In this document: positions 1 through 9,852 of the stretch, piece after piece | How the letters are laid out: the number at the start of each line of letters is the position of its first letter | Numbering within the stretch: position 1 is the first letter of the stretch | DNA from: JACKFB01 sp041389525 | Lineage (GTDB): Bacteria > Myxococcota_A > UBA9042 > PHBI01 > JACKFB01 | Assembly: GCA_041389525.1 (NCBI GenBank) | Contig: JAWKRR010000046.1 | Location: forward strand, 1 to 62,031 | Length of the DNA stretch: 62,031 nucleotides | Direction: 5' to 3' | Translations under genes and position numbers: made by a program | The notes under the pieces: generated by a model | Databases searched by the model: none | Told to the model about the DNA's origin: nothing | Seen by the model: the letters and a program-made list of their open reading frames with translations, nothing else

Positions 1-1492
1 GGTACGCCACGGTGTCCGAGCCCTCGTTGCCGGCCGCGCCCACGAGCACGACGCCAGCTTCCGCCGCGTAGGTGATCGCCTCGGCCAACAGGGCCGACGG
101 CACGTAGCCCGCCGGGAAGGTGAGGCTCATGCTGATGACCTGCGCGCCCGCGTCGTCCACGGCGAAGTAGATGCCCTCAGCCAGCGCCAGCTCGGTCCCG
201 CTGAGGTCCGCGTCCAGCACTTTGACAGGGATCATCAGGGATTTCGGGGCCACGCCGACGATCCGACCGCTGCCGCAGGCCGCGTTGGCCATGTGCGAGC
301 CGTGGCCGTTGTCGTCGGCGGTGCCCTTGGTCGGGTCGATGAAGTTCGCGCCGGGGAGGATGCGCGCCTGACCCAGCGACGGCGTGTTCGAGATACCGCT
401 GTCGAGGATGGCGATGCGGACGTCCTTGCCCATGTCGGGCGCGCGCTCCCAGCCGGACGCAGCGAACTGCCGGTGCAGGTGCCACTCATAGGGGTAGTAG
501 GGCTTCGAGGTCGGGCCGGTGGTCCCGACGTAGACGGCCATGGTCAGGCCCGAGGCGTCCCACTTCTCGCTGACGGTGCCGGCACCCGCGGTGGTCGCGC
601 CGCCGTCGAGCAAGCTCACCTGCGCGTCCGGGACCACCGAGTCGGGGACCTGGCCCCAGGTGCCGCTGGCCCAGTCGACGCCGGTCGACCAATCCTTCCA
701 CGCGTTCCAGTTCGACCAGTTGAATCCGCTCCACCAGCCGCTCCAGTCGCCGGGGCTGCCCCACCACGCTGACCAGTCGCTGCTCGAGCCCCAGGAGCTG
801 CCCGAGCTCCAGCTGCTGCCGAACGAGAACGACCACGAGCTGCCGCCACTGGAGGCGCTGCTGCTCGAGGCCGAGCTGCTGGACTTGCTCGAGGTCGAGG
901 TCGAGCTGGTCGACTTGCTCGTGCTCGACGGCCACCCCCACGACCACGCCGCGCCCATGGTGACGGCGTTCGGCGTGGCGTCGTGCGCGAGCCCAGAGCG
1001 GTCCAGCGCGTGGAGGGCGACCTCCAGATCGTCAGGATCCGTCAGGCGAATCAGCGTGGCGCCGGTGTAGCGGCTCGCGTAGACGATGCGGCCGCCAAGC
1101 TCGGCGACGAAGGCGTCGCGCGTGGCGGTGTCGACCTCGTGCCGGAAGCGCACGATCAGCTGGTCGGGCTCGGCCAGCACGGTGCGCCCGGCGTGGGTCA
1201 CCCAGCGCGCCTGCTCGACACGCGGCGGCAGCGGGCCCGGCTGGTTGAAGGCCGAACGCGGCGCGATCGGACGTGCCGTGCCTCGCAGCGCGCGGCGCTT
1301 GATGTCGTCGACCGAGTGCCGAGCGCGGTGGGTCGTGACCTCGGGCGCAGACCGAACCGAGGCCGGCGAGTGGAGCCCGCTGGTGTCCACGGTGGTCGCC
1401 ACACCGATGACCAACGCCAGCACGAGGCCCAGTCGCACGGGCATCCGGCGGCGTAGGCGACGGCGTCGCGACTGAGTGTTCGTGTACTGCAT
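1..1492 (-). CDS. Subtilisin-like serine protease (S8), 3' end cut by window
   Basis: Secreted S8 peptidase, read from an ATG at 1492 behind an AGGAG ribosome site; the C-terminus lies outside the window. An Arg-rich N-terminus and hydrophobic segment (residues ~18-35) form a signal peptide. An inhibitor_I9/propeptide-like region follows (~100-175), then a linker of about 100 residues made almost wholly of Ser, Trp and Gly (~180-280), then the catalytic domain. The Asp of the triad is in AILDSG (Asp~364), the His in NGHGSHMA (His~397), and the oxyanion Asn is in GAAGNEG near the left edge. The catalytic Ser would lie to the left of position 1. The family assignment is firm; substrate unknown. 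The Trp/Ser linker is not a usual S8 feature. Confidence 0.9.
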   Translation of the reverse strand, partial: MQYTNTQSRRRRLRRRMPVRLGLVLALVIGVATTVDTSGLHSPASVRSAPEVTTHRARHSVDDIKRRALRGTARPIAPRSAFNQPGPLPPRVEQARWVTHAGRTVLAEPDQLIVRFRHEVDTATRDAFVAELGGRIVYASRYTGATLIRLTDPDDLEVALHALDRSGLAHDATPNAVTMGAAWSWGWPSSTSKSTSSTSTSSKSSSSASSSSASSGGSSWSFSFGSSWSSGSSWGSSSDWSAWWGSPGDWSGWWSGFNWSNWNAWKDWSTGVDWASGTWGQVPDSVVPDAQVSLLDGGATTAGAGTVSEKWDASGLTMAVYVGTTGPTSKPYYPYEWHLHRQFAASGWERAPDMGKDVRIAILDSGISNTPSLGQARILPGANFIDPTKGTADDNGHGSHMANAACGSGRIVGVAPKSLMIPVKVLDADLSGTELALAEGIYFAVDDAGAQVISMSLTFPAGYVPSALLAEAITYAAEAGVVLVGAAGNEGSDTVAY

Positions 1493-1696
1493 CGAGTTCT
1501 CCTGTGCCCCGGGGCAGGTCGGGGCGAGGGAACCCATGCGCAAGACCCGTGCCAGCAGCCCGAGATCTGCGCGAATCCGGTCCGACACCGGCTTTGCCGT
1601 GGACGCGGCGCACCGGGGCGGACGTTCAGATCCGCGACTGGGCGCGCGATGAAACGTTCAGTTCTGACGACGCGGGGCGGGCTGGCTTAATACCAA

Positions 1697-1708
1697 GGGC
1701 CGCGGCCC
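1697..1708 (-). terminator. GC-rich palindrome just after the histidine kinase stop
   Basis: A perfect 12-bp palindrome (GGGCCGCGGCCC) begins one base beyond the kinase stop codon on the minus strand and is followed by TTGGTATTAA. It could act as a weak intrinsic terminator; there is no long T-run and the loop is minimal. The rest of the 217-nt gap to the protease start shows no gene. Confidence 0.3.
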
Positions 1709-1709
1709 C

Positions 1710-3242
1710 TCAGGTCGACGCGCCCAGCGCCTGCGCCACGCGCGAGACCAGGGCCGCGCCGCTGAAGGGCTTCGCGAGTACGTCGGCGGCGCCTTCGCCG
1801 CCCTCGAACGCCACGTCCTTGTCGACGTGTCCGGACATGAAGACCACCGGCAGGTCGGGGACAGCCCCCCGCAGGCGCGCCGCCAGCGCGGGGCCGCTCA
1901 TCACCGGCATCACCACGTCGGTCACCAGCGCGCAGATCGACTGACTGCGCTGAGACCAGACCTCGAGCCCCTCGGTCGGGTTCGCGCAGACCAGCACGTC
2001 GTAGCCGGCGTCGGTCAGCGTGCGGGCGGCGAAGCGGCGGACCAGCTCGTCGTCCTCCAGCAGCAAGAGCGTCCCGCTGCCGCGCCCAGCCGCGCTGGCC
2101 ACGCGCACATGCGGCCCGGTCTGCCCCGGGCGCCGCGCGCGCGGAAGCCACAGCCGCACGCGGGTCCCCGTGCCCGGCAGCGAATCCACCAGCAAATCCC
2201 CGGCCGAGCGGCGCACGATGCCGATGACCGTCGCCAAGCCCAGGCCCGTGCCCTTTCCCTCCGCCTTGGTCGTAAAGTACGGCTCGCCGATGCGCGCCAG
2301 GGTCGAGGCGTCCATGCCGTGGCCGGTGTCCTCCACGGTGACCTGCACGTACTCGCCCGGCGTCAGCCCGCCCGGCGCGCCGTCGTCGGGGCCGCCCTCG
2401 AGCACGACGTTGCGCGTGCGGAAGGTCAGCGCGCCGCCTTCCGGCATGGCGTCCCGGGCGTTCAGGACCAGGTTCATCAGCACCTGCTGCATCTGACCGG
2501 GCGCCACGCGCACATGCCAGAGCCCAGGCCCGCGCGCGACGCGCACCTCGACGTCCTCGCCGATGAGGCGCGAGCAGAGGCGCGCGCACTCGTCGATGGC
2601 GGCGTCGACCTCGACGGCCTCGGGCTCGCCGTTCGGGCGCCGGCTGGTGCTCAGCAGCTGCCGCGTCAGCTCGGCGGCCCGGTCCGCCGCGATCTGGAGC
2701 TCGGCGACCTCGGGGATCTGGGGCGATCGCAGCGCGAGCAGATCGAGGTTCCCCATGATGCTGGTGAGCAGATTGTTGAAGTCGTGGGCCACGCCGGCCG
2801 CGAGGCGTCCCAGGGACTCCATCCGCCGCGCCTGCTCGAGCTCGCGCACCAAGCGCTCCACCTCGGCGCCGTGGGCGGCCATGCGCGCCACCAGCGCGTC
2901 GTAGCGGCGGACCCACTCGGCCGGCCCGGATGCTGCATCGCACCAGTCGACCGGCTGGAGGTCCTGGGTCTGCGTCCAGGCTTCTAACACCTCGCCGCTC
3001 GCGATGACCAAGACGGCGACTCGCCCGCCACAGGCCCGCCGCATTGCTGCGATGCCCTCGAGCGCGAACTCCCGCTCCGGCTCCACCAGCACGACCACCG
3101 CCTCATCGTTGCCCACCAGCCAGCCGGCGGCGGCGTCGAGGGACTCGGCCGTGAAGAGCGGCCGCGCAGGGGCGGCGAGGGCGTCCGCGACCGCGCTCAC
3201 GCGGGCGCTGTCTCTCCCAATGATGGCCGTGCGGACGGACAA
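1710..3242 (-). CDS. Hybrid sensor histidine kinase with C-terminal receiver
   Basis: Cytoplasmic two-component hybrid kinase of about 510 residues; no membrane segment is visible. Order of parts: an N-terminal receiver-like domain (~1-105) lacking the acidic pocket, a coiled-coil linker (~108-140), the dimerisation/H-box with AHDFNN (His153), an HATPase_c domain with N-box NLVLNARDAM (~257), DTGHGMD (~305) and GKGTGLGL (~329), and a C-terminal receiver with LEDDE (~395), phospho-acceptor Asp442 in TDVVMP, and the KPF switch Lys. I chose the TTG at 3242 because GGGAGGGG sits just upstream and the first domain begins right after it; the frame is open to 3449, which would overlap the divergent gene. 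The input signal and partner are unknown; no separate response regulator adjoins it. Confidence 0.88.
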   Translation of the reverse strand: MSVRTAIIGRDSARVSAVADALAAPARPLFTAESLDAAAGWLVGNDEAVVVLVEPEREFALEGIAAMRRACGGRVAVLVIASGEVLEAWTQTQDLQPVDWCDAASGPAEWVRRYDALVARMAAHGAEVERLVRELEQARRMESLGRLAAGVAHDFNNLLTSIMGNLDLLALRSPQIPEVAELQIAADRAAELTRQLLSTSRRPNGEPEAVEVDAAIDECARLCSRLIGEDVEVRVARGPGLWHVRVAPGQMQQVLMNLVLNARDAMPEGGALTFRTRNVVLEGGPDDGAPGGLTPGEYVQVTVEDTGHGMDASTLARIGEPYFTTKAEGKGTGLGLATVIGIVRRSAGDLLVDSLPGTGTRVRLWLPRARRPGQTGPHVRVASAAGRGSGTLLLLEDDELVRRFAARTLTDAGYDVLVCANPTEGLEVWSQRSQSICALVTDVVMPVMSGPALAARLRGAVPDLPVVFMSGHVDKDVAFEGGEGAADVLAKPFSGAALVSRVAQALGAST

Positions 3243-3382
3243 GAACTCGGCCCCTCCCGGTCGCGATCCGGGCGCGATCTGCTCAGGTGAAACACGGACT
3301 GTCACAGTTACAGTTTTCTCGATTGTGCACACTTGGGCGGGGCGCGCAAACGGTTGGCCCGGGGCTACATCCGGCCGAGGCG

Positions 3383-3411
3383 GTGACTTGGACGGGTGGG
3401 CGCGGTAGGAT
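3383..3411 (+). promoter_or_regulatory. Possible promoter for the 3418 gene
   Basis: GTGACT, a 17-nt spacer and TAGGAT end only 6 nt before the ATG at 3418, so a transcript would start at or next to the start codon. The same GTGACT-N17-TAG pattern is found upstream of purM. Spotted by eye; weak evidence. Confidence 0.3.
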
Positions 3412-3417
3412 GCGGGG

Positions 3418-4203
3418 ATGCTGTTGCACCGCTCGGTTTCAACCCACATCTACGGCGTTCCGGCCGTCCTGGCTTGCACGCTCGCCCTGCTCGGTGGATC
3501 GGCGCTGGCCGTCGAGGCGGCCCCCGACCTCTCGGGTACCTGGGCGCGGCTCGAAGTTACATCTGAAGTGTCACAAGTGCCGATGGTGGGCGAGGTCACG
3601 ACCACGCACCGGGCGATCGCCCTGCTCAAGATCGCGCAGGAGGGCAGCAAGCTGACGCTCACCGAGCGGCTCTGCGGCGTCCGGCTCGAAAGCGACAAGG
3701 ACGCGGCCCAGGTCGCGCTCAGCGATGGCTTCGTCCCTGGCGCGCCCGAGGTCATACGGCACGCGCGGCTGCGGAAACGAGGCAACAGCTGGCGATTTCG
3801 GGCTGATGAGCTGGTCGAGGTGCACGGCGCCGAGCTTGCGAAGCCGGCCACGGACCCCCTCCCGACCGACGCTCACGACGCGCGGGTGCGCGACATCGAC
3901 CGCGACGGCCACCCCGGCATGACCATCGAGATCCGCGGCATGGTCGAGGGCTCCATCCGGCTCGCCCAGCGGCTGCGCACGACCGCCCGTGGGCTCGTCC
4001 GCTCGCTCAACCGGATCGACGGGCTGGTCAGCTGGTCGCGCGACCAGAGCATCCTCGAGGCCACCAACCTCTTCCTGCGCACCTCGCCCCCATCGGCGCC
4101 GCACAAGGACCGCGCGCGCAGCTGGTTCCGCACCGAGCGCGTCGCCGGCGACGCCGACTGCGCCGCGGTGCTGCGCGACGCCGAACGCCTCTTCAAGCGC
4201 TGA
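3418..4203 (+). CDS. Secreted protein of unknown function
   Basis: 261 residues with an N-terminal signal sequence (hydrophobic ~14-32, cleavage probably near SALAVEA). No domain recognised. The mature part begins with a lipocalin-like DLSGTWARLE stretch, has an Asp-rich DIDRDGHPGM turn (~155-165) that could bind calcium, and two Cys residues. It diverges from the histidine kinase gene, sharing a short intergenic region, and lies 74 nt upstream of the surface-protein operon. Lipocalin-like beta-barrel is one possible fold, not shown. The upstream ATG is the only good start. Confidence 0.75.
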   Translation: MLLHRSVSTHIYGVPAVLACTLALLGGSALAVEAAPDLSGTWARLEVTSEVSQVPMVGEVTTTHRAIALLKIAQEGSKLTLTERLCGVRLESDKDAAQVALSDGFVPGAPEVIRHARLRKRGNSWRFRADELVEVHGAELAKPATDPLPTDAHDARVRDIDRDGHPGMTIEIRGMVEGSIRLAQRLRTTARGLVRSLNRIDGLVSWSRDQSILEATNLFLRTSPPSAPHKDRARSWFRTERVAGDADCAAVLRDAERLFKR

Positions 4204-4227
4204 ATCTCACCGAAAGGTGTCACGTGC

Positions 4228-4256
4228 TTGGAGGCTGGGCGACCGCTTGCTATCGT
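4228..4256 (+). promoter_or_regulatory. Probable sigma-70-type promoter of the surface-protein operon
   Basis: TTGGAG, 17 nt, TATCGT with an extended TGC before the -10 (TTGCTATCGT). An almost identical element (TTGCGT, 17 nt, TACCGT, with TTGCTACCGT) stands before the minus-strand lipoprotein at 42464. The start codon at 4278 is about 15 nt beyond the expected transcription start and has its own GGGGAGG site. Confidence 0.4.
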
Positions 4257-4277
4257 GCGCCGCAGGGGAGGTGGACT

Positions 4278-5704
<1,427 letters not shown>

Positions 5705-5708
<4 letters not shown>

Positions 5709-7927
5709 GCCGTCAGCGGCTGGCGCTGGCGCTCACGCTGACGCTGGCCGCATGTTCGGAGGCGAGCCTTCAGGCCATCCCCAAGGTAGCGCCCGAGCCC
5801 TTCGACGCGCTGCTGCAGATTCGCGGCACCTACTGCACCGAGCCGGCCGAAGAGGTCGTCTTCCCGGTCAAGGTGCTCTTCCTGCTGGACCAGTCGGCGT
5901 CGCTCCAGTGCACCGACAGCCAGAATCGGCGCTACGCCGCGCTGGCGAAGCTCATCTCGGACCTGCGCAAATCCCCAAGCACCAGCTTCGGATTCATCGG
6001 CTTCTCGTCGTGGTCGCGCGAGCAGACCTTCACGCGAAAACAGTCTGAGATCGATCCCTTCCTGGACCCGGCGGGCGGCCTGGGCCCGGCGACCGACTAT
6101 CAGGGCGCCCTGGCCACGGCGATCCGCATGGTCGAGCAGGACCTCGTCGACATCGGCCCCGCGACGCGCGCGCGCACTCGCTACGTCGTCATCATGGTCA
6201 GCGACGGCGTGCCCGAACCGCGCTGCAACGCCGGGTGCGAGGACGAGCTCACCGCCTGCAGCGACGGCGTCGACAACGACGGCGACGGCATCGTCGACGG
6301 CAGCGACCCCGATTGCGTGGGCGTGGACGACTTCGCCACCCACCCGGACAACCTGTACGGCGTCTGCAACACGCGCCAAGAGGTGTCCGAAGACATCTAC
6401 GTCGACTACGCGGGCCTCTGCCCCGCCTACAACCAGCCCGAGCAGATCATGTCGCGGGTCTCGAGCCTGCTCGAGCTCGAGGACATCTACTCGGCCGGCA
6501 ACGTCACGATGCACACCGTGCTGCTCTTCTCGCCGCAGGACGTGGTCGAGGGCGTCTGCCCGGGGGCGTCGACCCAGTTTGGCTACAACCACGACGCGGC
6601 CAAGGGGCTCTTGCAGGCCATCGCGCAGGCGGGCGGCGGCGCGTTTCGCGACGTGAACATCCAGGTCGAGGACGACCAATTCCTGCGCTTCGACTTCACC
6701 TCGCTCCGAAGCGAGCAGTGGATGACCGAGCTCTCGGTCACCAACCTGAACGCGAAGCGGGCTGGCGATATCGTCTTGGACAGCGACGCCGACGGGCTCG
6801 CGGACCTCACCGAGGAGGCGCTGGGCACCGCCATCGACGCCGTGGACTCCGACAAGCCCAAGGGCGACGGCTACACGGACCTGTTCGAGCAGGCGCTCGC
6901 CGGCTCGGGTTTCGACCCGCTGGACCCCGCCCTGCCCGCCGTGGCCTGCGCCGACACCAAGGACTTCGACGGCGACCGGCTCCGCAACTGCGAGGAAGAC
7001 GCCCTGGGCACCGACCGCCGCTCGCCGGACACCGACGGCGACGGCCTGCTGGACTGGATGGAGCTGGCCAGCGGCACCGACCCGCTGGTGAACGACGGCC
7101 TGCGCGACCTCGACTTCGACGGCGTCTCCAACCGCGACGAGCTCCGCGGCGGCACCGACCCGCTGGTCCCCGACGCCGAGATCTGGCGCAGCGCGCGCAT
7201 CCGCTACGACATCGAAGACCGCGGAAACCTCGCGGTGCCCACGGTCGACGGCGCCAAGACCGAAGAGCGCCACTGCTACGACTTCAACGTCACCGACATC
7301 CCGCTGGTGACGCCCTATCTGGCGGCCGCCCGCGGTCGAAATCGCGTGCTGATCTACACGCTCGAGAAGCCCTTTCAGCTCGCCGGCGCCACCACCCGCG
7401 GCCACGTCGCCTGCGCGGAGGTGACCTACCAGGGCCCCACCGACAAGATCCCCGAGTCGGGCGTCCTGGACCTGCGCGACGCGTTCTGGACCGCGACCCG
7501 CGAGGACCTGAGCGCGCGCTTCGCCGCCATCGGCGCCTGCGTGGGCGGCCCCGGAGAGCCCGACGTCGACACCCGCGCCGAGCCGGACGCCGAGCCCTAC
7601 CCGCTGACCCGCGCCGAGATCGTCGACCTCGCCGGTCAGTGCGTCCCGCCCAAGGTGCAGATCGGCCGCATCCTTTACACCCGCGACGACATGCTGACGC
7701 TGCTCAGCGCGGCGGTGGCCGGCGACCTCAGCTACCAGCTCCCCGACGTCGGCACGCGCATCTTCGTGCCCATCGAGAGCTTTCAGCCCGACCGCGACTG
7801 CGTGCGCACCGCCGACCTCGCCACCCTGGACGGCTTCTTGGCCCTGCTGGAGTCCGAGTGCGCCCCCTGCCTCGCCCGACTCGCCGAACCACCGCCCGAG
7901 ATCTGCGTGGACTCATGCGTGGAATAG
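5705..7927 (+). CDS. VWA-domain lipoprotein (first paralogue)
   Basis: 740 residues from a TTG that overlaps the previous stop. Lipobox LTLAAC places the lipid-anchored Cys near residue 17. A von Willebrand factor A domain (~50-330) has the metal-site motif DQSAS (DxSxS) in VLFLLDQSAS and a MVSDGVPEP strand; an acidic Cys-containing loop (~180-210) interrupts it. Three or four TSP3-like calcium turns (DSDADGLADL, DTDGDGLLDW) follow at ~360-480, then a beta-rich C-terminal domain (~495-640) shared with the next gene. Probably a calcium- and metal-dependent adhesion or scaffold protein on the outer membrane. Its start and stop overlap both neighbours, so the three genes are co-expressed. Confidence 0.88.
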
Positions 7928-9849
7928 TCGCCTTTTTGCTAGGCGCCACCTGCCTTTTCGGCTGCACCAAGGCCGGGCTCGAGCGCATCCCGCAGACCGA
8001 GAAGCTGCGCGACGACAAGCTGGCCGTGTCCGGCGAGCTGTGCACGCTGTCGCCGAAGACCCTGTCCTTCCCGGTGCGCATCCTCTTCGTCGTCGACGCC
8101 TCCGAATCCATGCGGGTCACCGACCCCGCCGACCCGGTCACGGGCGAGACCGGGCGCGAGCGGGCCGTGCGCGAGTCGTGGACCAAGCTCCTGGCCGAGG
8201 GCTCAGACGACGTGCGGGTCGGGATCCTGCGCTTCTCCGCCGAGGCCCAGTCGCGCACCGTCGTCGACGACAACGGCGACGGCATCCCCGAGTCCTACTT
8301 CACGTCAGCGGCCCCCACGCTGAGCGCCGCGACCGCAGCGCTCGGCACCACCGACCGCACCACCAACTACATCAACGCCCTGAGCGAGGCCCACTTCGAG
8401 CTGCGCACCGAGCTTCTGGCCGCCAGCCAGGAGTCGCTGCCCCTTTCGAAGTACGTCGTGGTCTTCCTGTCCGACGGCCTGCCCGACGTGGACGACAGCC
8501 AGGCGGCCGACGCGTCGCTGGACAACGTGCGCGACGCGGTGCGCTCCCTGCGCGACCTGGCAAAGCTCTTTCGGGTCGGGGACTTCGCCATGCACACGGC
8601 CTACCTGTCGGCGGGTCAGGGCCCGGCGCAGGACGTCGGCGCGCAGGCCCTGCTCGAAGAGATGGCCGGCCTCGGCGGCGGCACCTTCCGCAGCTTCCCG
8701 TCGGGCGAGGAGCTGAACTTCCTCTTCGTCGACTTCGCCGTCGTCCGCCGGGTCTTCACCCTGCGCTCGCTGGTGGCCGTGAACTCGAACGCGGTGGTCG
8801 ACTCAGCCCAGCTCACCGCGCTCGACTTGGGCATCGTCCCCGCGGTCCCGGGCGTGGGTTCGGACCTGAACCGTAACGGCCTGCTCGACTGCGGCGAGCC
8901 GCTGACCGACACCGACGGCGACGGCCTCGCCGACATCGTCGAGCTCTACGCGCAGACCGATCTCTACGCCCGCGACACCGACGACGACGGCCTGGGCGAC
9001 CGGATCGAGTGGGATCTCGGGCGCATCGCCGGCCAAGGCACCGCCGGCCTCGACCCGCTAAACCCTGACGATTCAGGCTGCTTCGTGCCCTCGCTGTGCG
9101 TCGACGACGACGACGACGGGTCCTGCGACTGCGTGGCGGACTCCGACGGCGACGGGGTGTGCGACTGCGTGACCGACCTGGACGTCCCCTGCGCCGACGA
9201 CGCCGGCCACGACTGCCTGGACCTCGACGCCGACGGGCGCTGCGACTGCCCGGACCTCGACGCCGACGGCCTGTGCGACTGGGGCGACAAGGACGGCGAC
9301 GGCCTGCGCGACTGCGAGGAGGTCTTCTACGGGACCTCGCAGAACGGCGTGGACTCCGACGCCGACGGGCTGCCCGACCCGGTCGAGGTGCGCTTTCGGA
9401 CGTCGGCGGTCGAGAGCGACGGCTTTCAGGACATCGACTTCGACGACACCCTCAACGGCCTCGAGGTCGCCGGGGCGTCGGACCCGCTCTGCGCCGACCT
9501 GCCGCTGCGCCCGCGCGGCGCGTACCGCTACTCGCTGGACACCCTGGGCCTCTTCGGCGACCGCACCTGCTACAGCTTCGGCGTCGAGAACATCACGCTG
9601 ATGGCGACCCGCCCGAACCTCGCGGCCGCTCGGCCCGGCAACGGCTACAACCGCGTGCTGATCTACGCCGGCGAGGTCTCCTTCGACGACGCGCAGAGCT
9701 TCGCGCGCTACCGCGTCGCCTGCGTGGAGGCCCGCTGGGACCCCGCGGGTGCCTTCAAGAACCCGCCTTCTGGTAAGATGCGGTTGGTCGAGGCGGACTT
9801 CGTCGACATCGGCGAGTTCGACCCCGACACCCACTGCAAAAGGCCCTGA
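7915..9849 (+). CDS. VWA-domain lipoprotein (second paralogue)
   Basis: 644 residues; ATG at 7915 lies inside the end of the preceding gene (13-nt overlap). The frame remains open far upstream, but that part is a shadow of the first VWA gene. Signal peptide with LFGC lipobox (Cys~17). VWA domain (~50-300) with the metal motif DASES (DxSxS) and FLSDGLPDVDD. Then TSP3-like turns (DTDGDGLADI, DSDADGLPDP) and an unusual stretch of Asp/Cys repeats (DSDGDGVCDC, DLDADGRCDC; ~400-465). The C-terminal domain matches that of the first paralogue around CYxF..., ending in a shared NRVLIY motif (~570-640). Tandem duplication followed by divergence is the simplest explanation. Confidence 0.87.
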   Translation: MRGIVAFLLGATCLFGCTKAGLERIPQTEKLRDDKLAVSGELCTLSPKTLSFPVRILFVVDASESMRVTDPADPVTGETGRERAVRESWTKLLAEGSDDVRVGILRFSAEAQSRTVVDDNGDGIPESYFTSAAPTLSAATAALGTTDRTTNYINALSEAHFELRTELLAASQESLPLSKYVVVFLSDGLPDVDDSQAADASLDNVRDAVRSLRDLAKLFRVGDFAMHTAYLSAGQGPAQDVGAQALLEEMAGLGGGTFRSFPSGEELNFLFVDFAVVRRVFTLRSLVAVNSNAVVDSAQLTALDLGIVPAVPGVGSDLNRNGLLDCGEPLTDTDGDGLADIVELYAQTDLYARDTDDDGLGDRIEWDLGRIAGQGTAGLDPLNPDDSGCFVPSLCVDDDDDGSCDCVADSDGDGVCDCVTDLDVPCADDAGHDCLDLDADGRCDCPDLDADGLCDWGDKDGDGLRDCEEVFYGTSQNGVDSDADGLPDPVEVRFRTSAVESDGFQDIDFDDTLNGLEVAGASDPLCADLPLRPRGAYRYSLDTLGLFGDRTCYSFGVENITLMATRPNLAAARPGNGYNRVLIYAGEVSFDDAQSFARYRVACVEARWDPAGAFKNPPSGKMRLVEADFVDIGEFDPDTHCKRP

Positions 9850-9852
9850 GCA

